Positions 9,624 to 16,120 of a stretch of 64,000 nucleotides of DNA are shown here, piece by piece; position 1 is the first letter of the stretch; each line of letters opens with the position of its first letter. Position numbers and translations under genes: made by a program. The notes beneath the pieces are model-generated. The model ran no database searches, was not told the origin of the DNA, and was given only the letters and a program-made list of their open reading frames with translations. This DNA is from CAVZQN01 sp963837395 (lineage in GTDB: Bacteria > Acidobacteriota > HRBIN11 > JAKEFK01), in NCBI GenBank assembly GCA_963837395.1, contig CAWINI010000004.1:2294001-2358000 (forward strand). The letters run 5' to 3'.

Positions 9624-11014
9624 TTCCTGTAAAAAGTTTTTTTCTGAAGAGAAAAAGAAAAGGTGTATTGTTCTCCTGAACAGTTTTATAAAGGCCTTTT
9701 CCGGTGGAATCCGGAAGGGGCAAAGGAGGACAACACACCATGGAAAGAATACAACCCAGCGAATTGTTAGTAAAGGAATTTGCGCAGGATCGCAGAGCGA
9801 AAAAACTTTCGTTGAGCGAAGTTGTTTTGCGAAGCGCGCAGGTGATGCTGCAGCGAGCGATCGAAGAAGAAGTACAAGAATTTTTGGGCCGTGGGTATTA
9901 CAAACGTTCCGAAGAGAGCGAAGAATTCCGCGGATATCGCAATGGATACGAGCCGAAGAAAATTCGGACTGGGGAAGGAACGATTGAATTAAAGGTTCCG
10001 CAAGTACGCCAAAGCCGGGAGCGTTTTCGTTCAGCATTTTTGGAAGCTTACACGCGGCGGACAGAAAAACTGGATGAGTTGATTTTAAAAATTGCGGTTC
10101 GCGGACTTTCAGTACGGGACATTGAAGAAACGATGCTTGAGATACTTTCGGGCGAAGGAATTTCACGAAGCGTCATCAGCCGGATCAGCGATCAATTGCA
10201 TTCAGACTTTGAAGCTTGGCGCAAACGTGATTTATCGAAAGAAAAAATCCTCTACTTATTCATGGATGGAGCATATTGGAAAGTCCGGCGCGGAGTACGC
10301 AGCAAAGAAGCTGTACTTGCCGCCTATGGGATCCGGGAAGATGGGAAAAAAATCTTGCTCCATCTTTCATTGGGCAACAAAGAAAATTTCGAAAGTTGGC
10401 TCGCCTTTCTGCATGACATGACCGAACGCGGACTGAATGAACCATTCATGATCGTATTAGACGGCAATTCAGGTGTGATGAAAGCGTGCCGCGAAGTTTT
10501 CCCTTATTCATTGAAGCAAAGATGCCAGGTTCACAAGATGCGCAACATTCTTGCGCGGCTTCCAAAAGCTGCAATTCATGAAATTAAGCCGATGATCCAA
10601 AAAATATTTACCGCTGAATCGTATCAGTCAGCATATGCGGCCGGACAAAGATTGATTCACCGATTCAAAGATAAATTCCCCGCAGCAATGGAAAGCTTTG
10701 AAAAAGATTTAGAAGCGACCCTTCAGTGCTTGAAACTTCCTGCGGAACATCGCGTTCGGGTGCGTACAACAAATCTCATTGAGCGTTTATTTGAAGAAGC
10801 AAAACGACGTACAAAAATCATTCCTTATTTTCAAAGTGAAAAATCCTGTTTGAAATATGTCTTTGCAACATTGATCGCTTCTTCGCGGCTCTGGCGTGGA
10901 GTGCAAATGAATCTCAAAATCCAAAAACAGCTCATTTCACTGAAAGAAGGAATCGTTAAAGATTCAAAAGTTGCATAAACAATCATGTTCAGGAGAACAA
11001 CATTTTTACAGGAA
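9624..11014 (+). mobile_element. IS256-like insertion sequence
   Basis: A single transposase gene is bounded by inverted ends. TTCCTGTAAAAA at 9624-9635 is matched exactly by the complement at 11003-11014. A second, inner pair (TTGTTCTCCTGAACA at 9668-9682, complement at 10986-11000) is also exact. On the right the two blocks are 2 nt apart, but on the left they are 32 nt apart, so the left end carries an insertion of about 30 nt. I found no convincing 8-9 bp target duplication (flanks TCTTAAGA and AAATGAGA), which suggests later rearrangement beside it. Confidence 0.82.
9740..10978 (+). CDS. IS256/Mutator-family transposase
   Basis: The start at 9740 follows a strong AAAGGAGGA (9722-9730). 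The 412-residue protein has the family size and order: an N-terminal region with the segment RGYRNGYEPKK, then a DDE core. Visible catalytic candidates are Asp in LFMDGAY, Asp in IVLDGNSG and Glu in NLIERLFEEAKRRTKII, with the conserved CQVHKMRNI between the second and third. The frame is intact, so the element may be active. It would cut and paste or copy out through a circle, as IS256 relatives do. Confidence 0.93.
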   Translation: MERIQPSELLVKEFAQDRRAKKLSLSEVVLRSAQVMLQRAIEEEVQEFLGRGYYKRSEESEEFRGYRNGYEPKKIRTGEGTIELKVPQVRQSRERFRSAFLEAYTRRTEKLDELILKIAVRGLSVRDIEETMLEILSGEGISRSVISRISDQLHSDFEAWRKRDLSKEKILYLFMDGAYWKVRRGVRSKEAVLAAYGIREDGKKILLHLSLGNKENFESWLAFLHDMTERGLNEPFMIVLDGNSGVMKACREVFPYSLKQRCQVHKMRNILARLPKAAIHEIKPMIQKIFTAESYQSAYAAGQRLIHRFKDKFPAAMESFEKDLEATLQCLKLPAEHRVRVRTTNLIERLFEEAKRRTKIIPYFQSEKSCLKYVFATLIASSRLWRGVQMNLKIQKQLISLKEGIVKDSKVA

Positions 11015-11109
11015 AAATGAGACTTGACCTTCTTCAAACTCACAGGTTGAGTGCACCCCTAAAGTGGAACCACCTGATAAGCTAGTATAAAGCCAACAGG
11101 AGTTCCAAC

Positions 11110-11427
11110 ATGTCGTTAAAGAGGCGGCAGTTTAGTCGTGAATTCAAGCAACAAATAGTGCGTGAGGTGGAGTCTGGAAAAAGCGTAGCCGAAGTGGCAC
11201 GTGAGAATGAAATTAATCCGTTAACCATCAGTCGGTGGAGAAAAGAGCAGCGCGAGTATTCTGGGAAAGCGTTTTCTGGACATGGAGTGACATACAAATA
11301 TGAAGCGCGGATCGCGGAATTGGAAAGAAAGATCGGCCAGATGGCAATGGAGAATGATCTTTTAAAAAAAGTTTTAACGCGGCTCAAGATGCTGGAACAA
11401 CCGGTAAGAAAGACAGGCAGAGGGTAA
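11110..11427 (+). CDS. IS3-family OrfA (truncated IS copy)
   Basis: 105 residues, the DNA-binding subunit of an IS3-type transposase. The N-terminal helix-turn-helix (FSREFKQQIVREVESGKS through INPLTISRWRKE, about residues 8-45) is followed by a leucine-zipper-like coiled coil (IAELERKIGQMAMENDLLKKVL, written here in part). An A7 run at 11364-11370 sits in the coiled-coil codons, placed so that a -1 slip leads into the orfB frame. The protein sequence equals that of the complete copy. Because the downstream orfB is cut and fused to Rhs, a slip here would produce an OrfA-OrfB-Rhs hybrid. Confidence 0.88.
   Translation: MSLKRRQFSREFKQQIVREVESGKSVAEVARENEINPLTISRWRKEQREYSGKAFSGHGVTYKYEARIAELERKIGQMAMENDLLKKVLTRLKMLEQPVRKTGRG
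11364..11370 (+). promoter_or_regulatory. A7 programmed -1 frameshift site of the IS3 element
   Basis: The heptamer A AAA AAA is in the phase required for tandem slippage (zero-frame codons TTA AAA AAA GTT). After a -1 slip the frame runs open through 11436 into orfB. IS3-family elements use exactly this device to make the OrfAB transposase. The complete copy has the same run at 14310-14316 on the other strand. Confidence 0.75.
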
Positions 11428-11435
11428 GTTACCGG

Positions 11436-12554
11436 GTGATCGAGATGAGTCATAACCACGGTCTATCCATCCGTCAGAAATGTAAAACTCTGCAAGTGAG
11501 CCGCGTGGGATATTATCGATTTTTGGAAAGGAGCAAACCGGTCGCGGACGATATTGATTTGCGAGATCAGATTCAACGGATTGCACTGCAATGGCCTTCC
11601 TATGGTTACCGCCGGATCACTGCCGAACTCAAGCGCCGCGGCAAAGTCGTCAATCGCACAGGTTCAGTAACAGCATCTTACAAATACGATTATTTAGGCC
11701 GCCGTTTTTCAAAAACAGTAAACAGTGTGACCAGCACTTACATTTATGAAGGACAAAATCTGATTGCTGAACGTGGAGCCGCAACCGTTGATTATGTGTT
11801 TGGTTCTGGTATTGATGAACCTTTGGCGCTGACTTCAGGTGGCAGCAGTTATGATTATTCGATTGATGGACTTGGATCAATATCGGCAATGACAACCACC
11901 ACGGGAACACTGAGCCGTACCTATACTTATGATGCTTGGGGAATCATCGCCGCCCAAACCGGCTCATTTGCAAATCCATTTACTTACACTGCACGCGAAT
12001 CATCAGAAGTCGGCTTGATGTACTACAGGGCACGCTATTACAACCCTGGAATAGGAAGGTTTGTCAGCGAAGATCCGATGCGTTGGAAAGGCGGCACGAA
12101 CTGGTTTTCCTACGTCTTTAGCAATTCCTTGTACTTCATCGATCCGTGGGGATTGCCTGGTGTTACGGTTGAGGTTGGTGTACGAAGGTTTTTTGGTTGG
12201 AATGGTTGGGCTCCACCGCCTCCATACATGCGGCATTGTTTCATCAGATTCAACAATAACAATAACATTACTCTCAGCTTTGACGACAAAGGTGTTCACA
12301 GTGATCCGAACCCCGAAGGAGGCAGTTTTTACAAAACAAGACCAAGAGTTAAGAATCTTCCGATGGATGAGAACCTCCGAAAATGCATTTTTAAGGAAAT
12401 GTATAAATGCACTGGAGGCAAATACGATTTTAATGATTTCAACTGCTGTCACTGTGTCTCAAATGCGCTTTATCATTGTGGGTTAGAATTAGTTGGAGAC
12501 TGGCCCAACAGCCCATATGATGCGAGCAATCCACCCTATAATCAGCCAAAATGA
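11436..12554 (+). CDS. In-frame chimera: IS3 OrfB N-terminus fused to an Rhs core and toxin-like tip
   Basis: Residues 1-74 (GTG start, from orfB) are the HTH_21-like N-terminus of the IS3 transposase. From residue 75 the protein is Rhs: YD-type repeats (YKYDYLGRRFSK, YTYDAWG), then the Rhs-associated core box GLMYYRARYYNPGIGRFVSEDP...WFSYVFSNS...DPWGL (193-240). The tip (241-372) has a His in MRHCFIRF (H267) and the motif FNCCHC (335-340). This order resembles permuted papain-like (NlpC/P60- or LRAT-like) domains, where His precedes an Asn-Cys pair. The N-terminal Rhs shell is absent, so this is an orphan tip that cannot be delivered in the usual way. A small membrane protein starts 2 nt after its stop. 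The catalytic assignment is tentative; the fusion itself is directly visible. Confidence 0.8.
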   Translation: MIEMSHNHGLSIRQKCKTLQVSRVGYYRFLERSKPVADDIDLRDQIQRIALQWPSYGYRRITAELKRRGKVVNRTGSVTASYKYDYLGRRFSKTVNSVTSTYIYEGQNLIAERGAATVDYVFGSGIDEPLALTSGGSSYDYSIDGLGSISAMTTTTGTLSRTYTYDAWGIIAAQTGSFANPFTYTARESSEVGLMYYRARYYNPGIGRFVSEDPMRWKGGTNWFSYVFSNSLYFIDPWGLPGVTVEVGVRRFFGWNGWAPPPPYMRHCFIRFNNNNNITLSFDDKGVHSDPNPEGGSFYKTRPRVKNLPMDENLRKCIFKEMYKCTGGKYDFNDFNCCHCVSNALYHCGLELVGDWPNSPYDASNPPYNQPK

Positions 12555-12555
12555 C

Positions 12556-12783
12556 ATGACAAAAACTTTCAGAAGATACCTATCTTGGATTGCATTATAC
12601 GCATTTATTTTTCTGTTTGCGCTGGCGGTTCCATCGATCTTGGAAAGAGAAAAAATTATAAGGCCATCAGATTCGATTGGCTGGTGGTGGCCAGTAACTA
12701 CTGCTCTAGTGTACAGCAGCACCTTATTTCTTATAATTACAGCAGTAGTTGCCCTCCTTGCATTACGTAAGCGGAAAAAATAA
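12556..12783 (+). CDS. Small two-helix membrane protein, candidate immunity protein for Rhs tip 1
   Basis: 75 residues starting at ATG 12556, immediately after the Rhs stop (12552-12554). Two hydrophobic helices (about residues 9-27, IALYAFIFLFALAVP, and 47-69, TTALVYSSTLFLIITAVVALL) flank a short polar loop with WWWP, and the C-terminus is basic (RKRKK). I do not recognise the family. In polymorphic toxin systems the gene directly after the toxin tip is normally the immunity gene, and this tight spacing fits. Membrane location would suit protection against an envelope-acting effector. Role inferred from position only. Confidence 0.55.
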   Translation: MTKTFRRYLSWIALYAFIFLFALAVPSILEREKIIRPSDSIGWWWPVTTALVYSSTLFLIITAVVALLALRKRKK

Positions 12784-13061
12784 AACTCTGAAAAGACAAG
12801 GCTGTTCCCTGTTCCCGTTGTACGCCGCGCCGGTTGTTGCATTGGCTGCGGCCTGCCGCTCGCGCTGTGCGCTCGCGTCAGCGGGCAAATGATCCACAAT
12901 CGACTGATTATGGAAATTTGTTCGCCTAGGCGAACCGCAGCCAATATCCGCCGCGGCGGATGGCGCATCGAGCAAAGCGCCAAACGCAGGCGGGTTTGCA
13001 AACTCCAAAGAAGCAGCCAAGATGCATGCAGTTTGTATCAATCCCATGAAATAATGATCTT
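12784..13061. other. GC-rich palindromic spacer, first copy of a related pair
   Basis: No gene is evident. The DNA is much more GC-rich than its surroundings and contains two adjacent perfect 16-bp palindromes, GTTCGCCTAGGCGAAC (12920-12935) and ATCCGCCGCGGCGGAT (12946-12961), plus an 11-bp inverted pair ATTGGCTGCGG (12841-12851) with its complement (12935-12945). Its end (about 12973-13015, AAAGCGCCAAA, CA, GCGG, TTGCA, AAGAA) resembles 15899-15940 in the spacer after Rhs tip 2, and both spacers begin near AACTCTGAA followed by GGCT. Each follows a tip plus small membrane gene. Confidence 0.6.
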
Positions 13062-13272
13062 GTGCGATACGAATTTGAGTGGGATCCTAAGAAAGCAAAG
13101 AGAAATGTTGAAAAACATCGCTTATCATTTGAAAGAGCTGCGAGTTTGTTTAATGATCCTGGCGCGATCTCGATTTTTGATGAAGAGCACAGTGATAAAG
13201 ATGAACGATGGATCACACTTGGCAGAGACCGAACCGGAACGTTAATCGTAGTCTGCCACACTTTCCAACAAC
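13062..13272 (+). pseudogene. brnT: 5' part of brnT toxin gene, cut by the IS3 insertion
   Basis: From GTG 13062 the frame reads MRYEFEWDPKKAKRNVEKHRL, then FNDPGAISIFDEEHSDKDERWITLGRD and LIVVCHTFQQ, the BrnT (DUF497) ribonuclease toxin fold in its usual order. It breaks at 13272, where the IS begins. Removing 13273-14633 and one copy of the AAC duplication joins it in frame to 14637-14725, giving a 99-residue BrnT ending RIISARKATKKEKNIYVGSEQ (shown in part by position). That is a normal BrnT length. BrnT inhibits translation by cleaving RNA and is bound by BrnA. As it stands the frame runs on into IS sequence to 13316 and lacks the conserved C-terminal strand, so it is probably inactive. 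Confidence 0.9.
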
Positions 13273-13380
13273 TGGAGTGGACCCTGTTTTTGGACCCATT
13301 TTTTAAGCTGGGTTGATTTTAATTTTCTTTTTCTTTTTGCCTACTTTTTCTTTTTCGATAATTCGGTATTATTATCTCCT

Positions 13381-14244
13381 TCAATCTAATGTATTAGCAA
13401 TCGTTTTTGCCAGGTGATTGTCTTCAAATTCGGCTGGCGGAACGTATCCCAGTGAGGAATGAAGTCGTTTGCGATTATAAACTTCTTCAAGAAAATAGTA
13501 GATTCTACTCCGAGCTTCTTCAATTCCACGGTATTCGAAGGTAAGAACCTCTTCGTACTTTATTGTCTTGATGAAGCTTTCGGCCATTGCGTTGTCATAA
13601 GGGTTCGCCTTTCGACTCATGCTGATCCTGATTCCGTGCTGCTTCAAGATTTCCGTATATCTGTTAGAAGCATATTGCACCCCTTGGTCCGAGTGATGAA
13701 TCAAACCCGCAGGCGGTTGTCTCTTTTTGAGTGCCATCTGCAGTGCTTCGATTGCCAGACGGTTGTCCAGGTAACGAGCCAGTGACCAGCCGACGCACCG
13801 ACGGCTAAAGGCGTCAATGATTACCGCCAGGTAAATAAACTCGTACTGCAGCCGAATATAGGTAATGTCGGATACCCAGAGCTGATTGATTGCGTTTGCA
13901 CGAAAACTGGAAATGAGATTGGGATAGACCGCAAAGTCATGATCAGAACGGGTTGTGCGAACAAAGCGCTTCTTTCGAAGACACAGCAAATTGTCCTGAC
14001 GCAGTAAACGTAACACACGTTTGCGATTGACGACTTTGCCGCGGCGCTTGAGTTCGGCAGTGATCCGGCGGTAACCATAGGAAGGCCATTGCAGTGCAAT
14101 CCGTTGAATCTGATCTCGCAAATCAATATCGTCCGCGACCGGTTTGCTCCTTTCCAAAAATCGATAATATCCCACGCGGCTCACTTGCAGAGTTTTACAT
14201 TTCTGACGGATGGATAGACCGTGGTTATGGCTCATCTCGATCAC
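13381..14244 (-). CDS. IS3-family OrfB (DDE transposase catalytic part)
   Basis: 287 residues in the -1 frame relative to orfA. An HTH_21-like region (RIALQWPSYGYRRITAELKR, about 48-67) precedes the rve integrase core. The DDE residues are visible as Asp in WVSDITYI (about 127), Asp in HHSDQGVQY (about 187) and Glu in NAMAESFIKTIK (about 223). The end EVYNRKRLHSSLGYVPPAEFE is the family signature. The active enzyme is expected to be the OrfAB fusion made by slippage at 14310-14316. The first 74 residues equal those in the Rhs chimera. Confidence 0.93.
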   Translation of the reverse strand: MIEMSHNHGLSIRQKCKTLQVSRVGYYRFLERSKPVADDIDLRDQIQRIALQWPSYGYRRITAELKRRGKVVNRKRVLRLLRQDNLLCLRKKRFVRTTRSDHDFAVYPNLISSFRANAINQLWVSDITYIRLQYEFIYLAVIIDAFSRRCVGWSLARYLDNRLAIEALQMALKKRQPPAGLIHHSDQGVQYASNRYTEILKQHGIRISMSRKANPYDNAMAESFIKTIKYEEVLTFEYRGIEEARSRIYYFLEEVYNRKRLHSSLGYVPPAEFEDNHLAKTIANTLD

Positions 14245-14252
14245 CCGGTAAC

Positions 14253-14570
14253 TTACCCTCTGCCTGTCTTTCTTACCGGTTGTTCCAGCATCTTGAGCCG
14301 CGTTAAAACTTTTTTTAAAAGATCATTCTCCATTGCCATCTGGCCGATCTTTCTTTCCAATTCCGCGATCCGCGCTTCATATTTGTATGTCACTCCATGT
14401 CCAGAAAACGCTTTCCCAGAATACTCGCGCTGCTCTTTTCTCCACCGACTGATGGTTAACGGATTAATTTCATTCTCACGTGCCACTTCGGCTACGCTTT
14501 TTCCAGACTCCACCTCACGCACTATTTGTTGCTTGAATTCACGACTAAACTGCCGCCTCTTTAACGACAT
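14253..14570 (-). CDS. IS3-family OrfA (complete IS copy)
   Basis: 105-residue helix-turn-helix protein, identical in sequence to the copy at 11110-11427. It binds the IS ends and, as OrfA alone, usually limits transposition. Its coiled coil contains the A7 slip site (14310-14316, T run on the plus strand) used to make OrfAB. Located 63 bp from the left end of the element, with no strong Shine-Dalgarno beyond CAGGAG about 10 nt upstream. Confidence 0.92.
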   Translation of the reverse strand: MSLKRRQFSREFKQQIVREVESGKSVAEVARENEINPLTISRWRKEQREYSGKAFSGHGVTYKYEARIAELERKIGQMAMENDLLKKVLTRLKMLEQPVRKTGRG

Positions 14571-14636
14571 GTTGGAACTCCTGTTGGCTTTATACTAGCT
14601 TATCAGGTGGTTCCACTTTAGGGGTGCACTCAAAAC

Positions 14637-14725
14637 ATTTGCCATTATTGGTAAGAATTCGTATCATTTCAGCAAGAAAGGCAACTAAGAAAGAAAAGAA
14701 TATTTACGTAGGTTCGGAACAATGA
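14637..14725 (+). pseudogene. brnT: 3' part of brnT, beyond the IS3 insertion
   Basis: The plus-strand frame reads HLPLLVRIRIISARKAT then KKEKNIY and stops at TGA 14723-14725. RIISARKAT is the most conserved end motif of BrnT toxins. The stop overlaps the brnA start by ATGA, the standard brnTA arrangement, so the original operon order is preserved on either side of the IS. Confidence 0.9.
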
Positions 14726-14913
14726 AAAAAGAATACGACTTTTCAAAAGGGGTACGGGGCAAGTTTTACCGTAAAGAAATTGAATTGAGGATACCTGTCT
14801 ACGTTAATCCTCGCACGCACGAAAATCTTGAACGCCTTGCAGTTAAAAAGGGAAAACCGATGGAACAGGTTGTAAATCAGCTCATACGTAAAGAAATGAA
14901 AACCATTCGCTAG
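14722..14913 (+). CDS. brnA: BrnA-like antitoxin
   Basis: 63 residues beginning MKKEYDFSKGVRGKFYR, the usual N-terminus of antitoxins paired with DUF497 toxins, followed by a ribbon-helix-helix-like part (ELRIPVYVNPRTHENLERLA then GKPMEQVVNQLIRKEM). BrnA binds BrnT and its own promoter. Its start overlaps the brnT stop, but the IS now separates it from the operon's promoter. Either an outward IS promoter drives it or it is silent; with the toxin broken there is no pressure to keep it. Confidence 0.82.
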   Translation: MKKEYDFSKGVRGKFYRKEIELRIPVYVNPRTHENLERLAVKKGKPMEQVVNQLIRKEMKTIR

Positions 14914-14951
14914 ACCATCCACTGGGTAACAGGGATCCTTACGCTATTTTA

Positions 14952-15377
14952 ATGTATTACCGGGCACGCTATTACAACTCAGCAATCGGTAAATTCATCA
15001 GCGAAGATCCGATCAGATTTGATGCCGGTATTAATTTCTATTCTTATGTTCTAAATTCTCCCTCAATGTATGGAGATCCATCCGGGCTTCATATTCTTCC
15101 AACACCCTTGCCGCCAGACATGGAGCCTCCCGGTCATCCTCCGCCCCCACAACCTTCTTGCCCTCCCGGAAAGGATTGCGATAAGTATGGAAAAGGTTCT
15201 TGGTTTAGTCGCCAATTATATAAGATATGTATGGGTAGGCCTGACAGTTGCTGGGATAACTGCGTCAGAAAATGTTTACTCGGGCGATATGGCGGTCATG
15301 GTACGTTACGCTATCTTGTCATTGACCATCCAATTTGTTTTTATATTTGTCCCAACACATGTCCAATGTTTGTATAA
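14952..15377 (+). pseudogene. Orphan Rhs C-terminal tip 2
   Basis: It opens abruptly inside the Rhs core box: MYYRARYYNSAIGKFISEDP, then INFYSYVLNSPSMYGDPSGL (residues 1-46), with no Rhs repeats upstream; homology with tip 1 begins at about 14949, 36 nt after brnA. The tip (47-141) starts with a Pro-rich linker (PTPLPPDMEPPGHPPPPQPS) and is rich in Cys (PDSCWDNCVRKCLL, CFYICPNTCPMF). I do not recognise its fold; several disulphides or a metal site are possible. It lacks the delivery shell and a convincing start signal. It is followed 8 nt later by a small membrane protein gene. Confidence 0.68.
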
Positions 15378-15385
15378 TGTAAAAA

Positions 15386-15643
15386 ATGATTCCAGGGATA
15401 AACAGATTCGGAAAAGGAGCAGATGTAGGTTTTGTTATTGGTGCATTGGCGATCTTACCATTTGCGCTTTATGCAGGTTACGGTTTAGCAGGATATTACT
15501 TTGGACCGCGTGAAGGAATCATCGAAAATCTCATGTTCGTTCTTGCATCTATCTTCATTGCCGCCAGTATTATGACTCTTTCTGGCCTAATCGGTGCCGT
15601 AATTGGCCTTGTAATAGAATGGATAATTAAAAGAGCGCTTTAG
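15386..15643 (+). CDS. Small two-helix membrane protein, candidate immunity protein for Rhs tip 2
   Basis: 85 residues. Two long hydrophobic helices (about 16-36, FVIGALAILPFALYAGYGLAG, and 50-79, FVLASIFIAASIMTL then GLIGAVIGLVIEWI) surround a charged loop (FGPREGIIEN). It starts 8 nt after the tip 2 stop. It is not similar in sequence to the protein after tip 1 but has the same design and position, which is why an immunity role is suggested. No database family recognised. Confidence 0.5.
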   Translation: MIPGINRFGKGADVGFVIGALAILPFALYAGYGLAGYYFGPREGIIENLMFVLASIFIAASIMTLSGLIGAVIGLVIEWIIKRAL

Positions 15644-16120
15644 ACATTTCTTGTTAGTGTCTGCAAAAAAAAAGAGTCGCCCCGACCGTCGCGTTTCGAC
15701 TTGGACAATACGTCAGTGAAATACAACTCTGAAGGATAATGGCTTCCCGTTATCAGCCCGCCAGCTGGCTCATCGCTTCGCCTGTCATCCCGCTTGCAAT
15801 CGGCTAAGAACAAAATATCCAAAACAAAAAGTTTTTTCTTTTAGATGCCTCTTTACTGAAATAAAGTAGAGCAAGCGTGCTGCCAGGCTCCGCTGGGCCA
15901 AAGCGCCAAAGTCATGCGGCTTGCAGCCGGCAAAGAAAGCAACTAAAAAAGAAAAGCCTTTCGGTTTGCATTCGTTGTTCACGCACAACGGAAGAGCAAG
16001 CCGACATGCCTTTGGACGCTTTGCCGGCGCCGTTTCCGCAACTCAGAGCGCAATATTTCAGACGCTAAATAAGGATGTTAGACCGATACAACAGATCTAA
16101 TCGGATCAACTTCGATGGTA
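15644..16120. other. Gene-free 477-bp stretch, second GC-rich spacer
   Basis: No convincing gene. The segment 15728-15945 resembles the spacer after tip 1 (12784-13021). The plus frame from about 15898 (AKAPKSCGLQPAKKATKKEK and on) stays open for over 50 codons but has no start signal and no recognisable family. A short minus-strand ORF (15640-15822) also has no support. It ends beside the stop of the di-haem protein gene. Confidence 0.5.

Larger units (their letters stand above)
11047..11658 (+). mobile_element. 3'-truncated copy of an IS3-family element
   Basis: From TTGAGTGCACCCC at 11047 the sequence matches, in opposite orientation, the complete element at 13273-14633. I found only one mismatch over 612 bp (AGT versus AGC, silent, near 11447). 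Identity stops at 11658, inside orfB, where Rhs sequence takes over in the same reading frame. Only the left end, orfA and 74 codons of orfB remain, so it cannot move alone. It lies 32 bp from the end of the IS256-like element. Confidence 0.9.
13273..14633 (-). mobile_element. Complete IS3-family element inserted in brnT
   Basis: 1361 bp with imperfect terminal repeats: TTGAGTGCACCC (complement at 14622-14633) and TGGAGTGGACCC (13273-13284), 10 of 12 matching. It is flanked by a 3-bp direct repeat AAC (13270-13272 and 14634-14636), the target duplication size usual for IS3. It contains orfA and orfB in the minus orientation with an A7 slip site. Removing it restores brnT precisely. The intact ends, clean duplication and near-identity to the partial copy at 11047 point to a recent insertion. 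Confidence 0.93.

Noticed and set aside
9618..10166. 182-codon minus-strand ORF opposite the IS256 transposase
   Set aside because: It lies antisense to a fully supported transposase gene, has no start signal and no family resemblance; a shadow frame.
13266..13316. BrnT ending naturally at 13316
   Set aside because: The last 15 codons are IS3 terminal sequence; the real end is at 14637-14725.
15877..16068. 63-codon ORF in the spacer before the di-haem gene
   Set aside because: Composition is that of a low-complexity GC-rich repeat (basic and Cys-rich), with no ribosome binding site or recognisable domain.
12784..16080. Integron attC sites in the GC-rich spacers, making the tips gene cassettes
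   Set aside because: I could not find paired RYYYAAC/GTTRRRY core sites in the right order, and no integrase is in the window. The resemblance is only GC-richness and hairpins.
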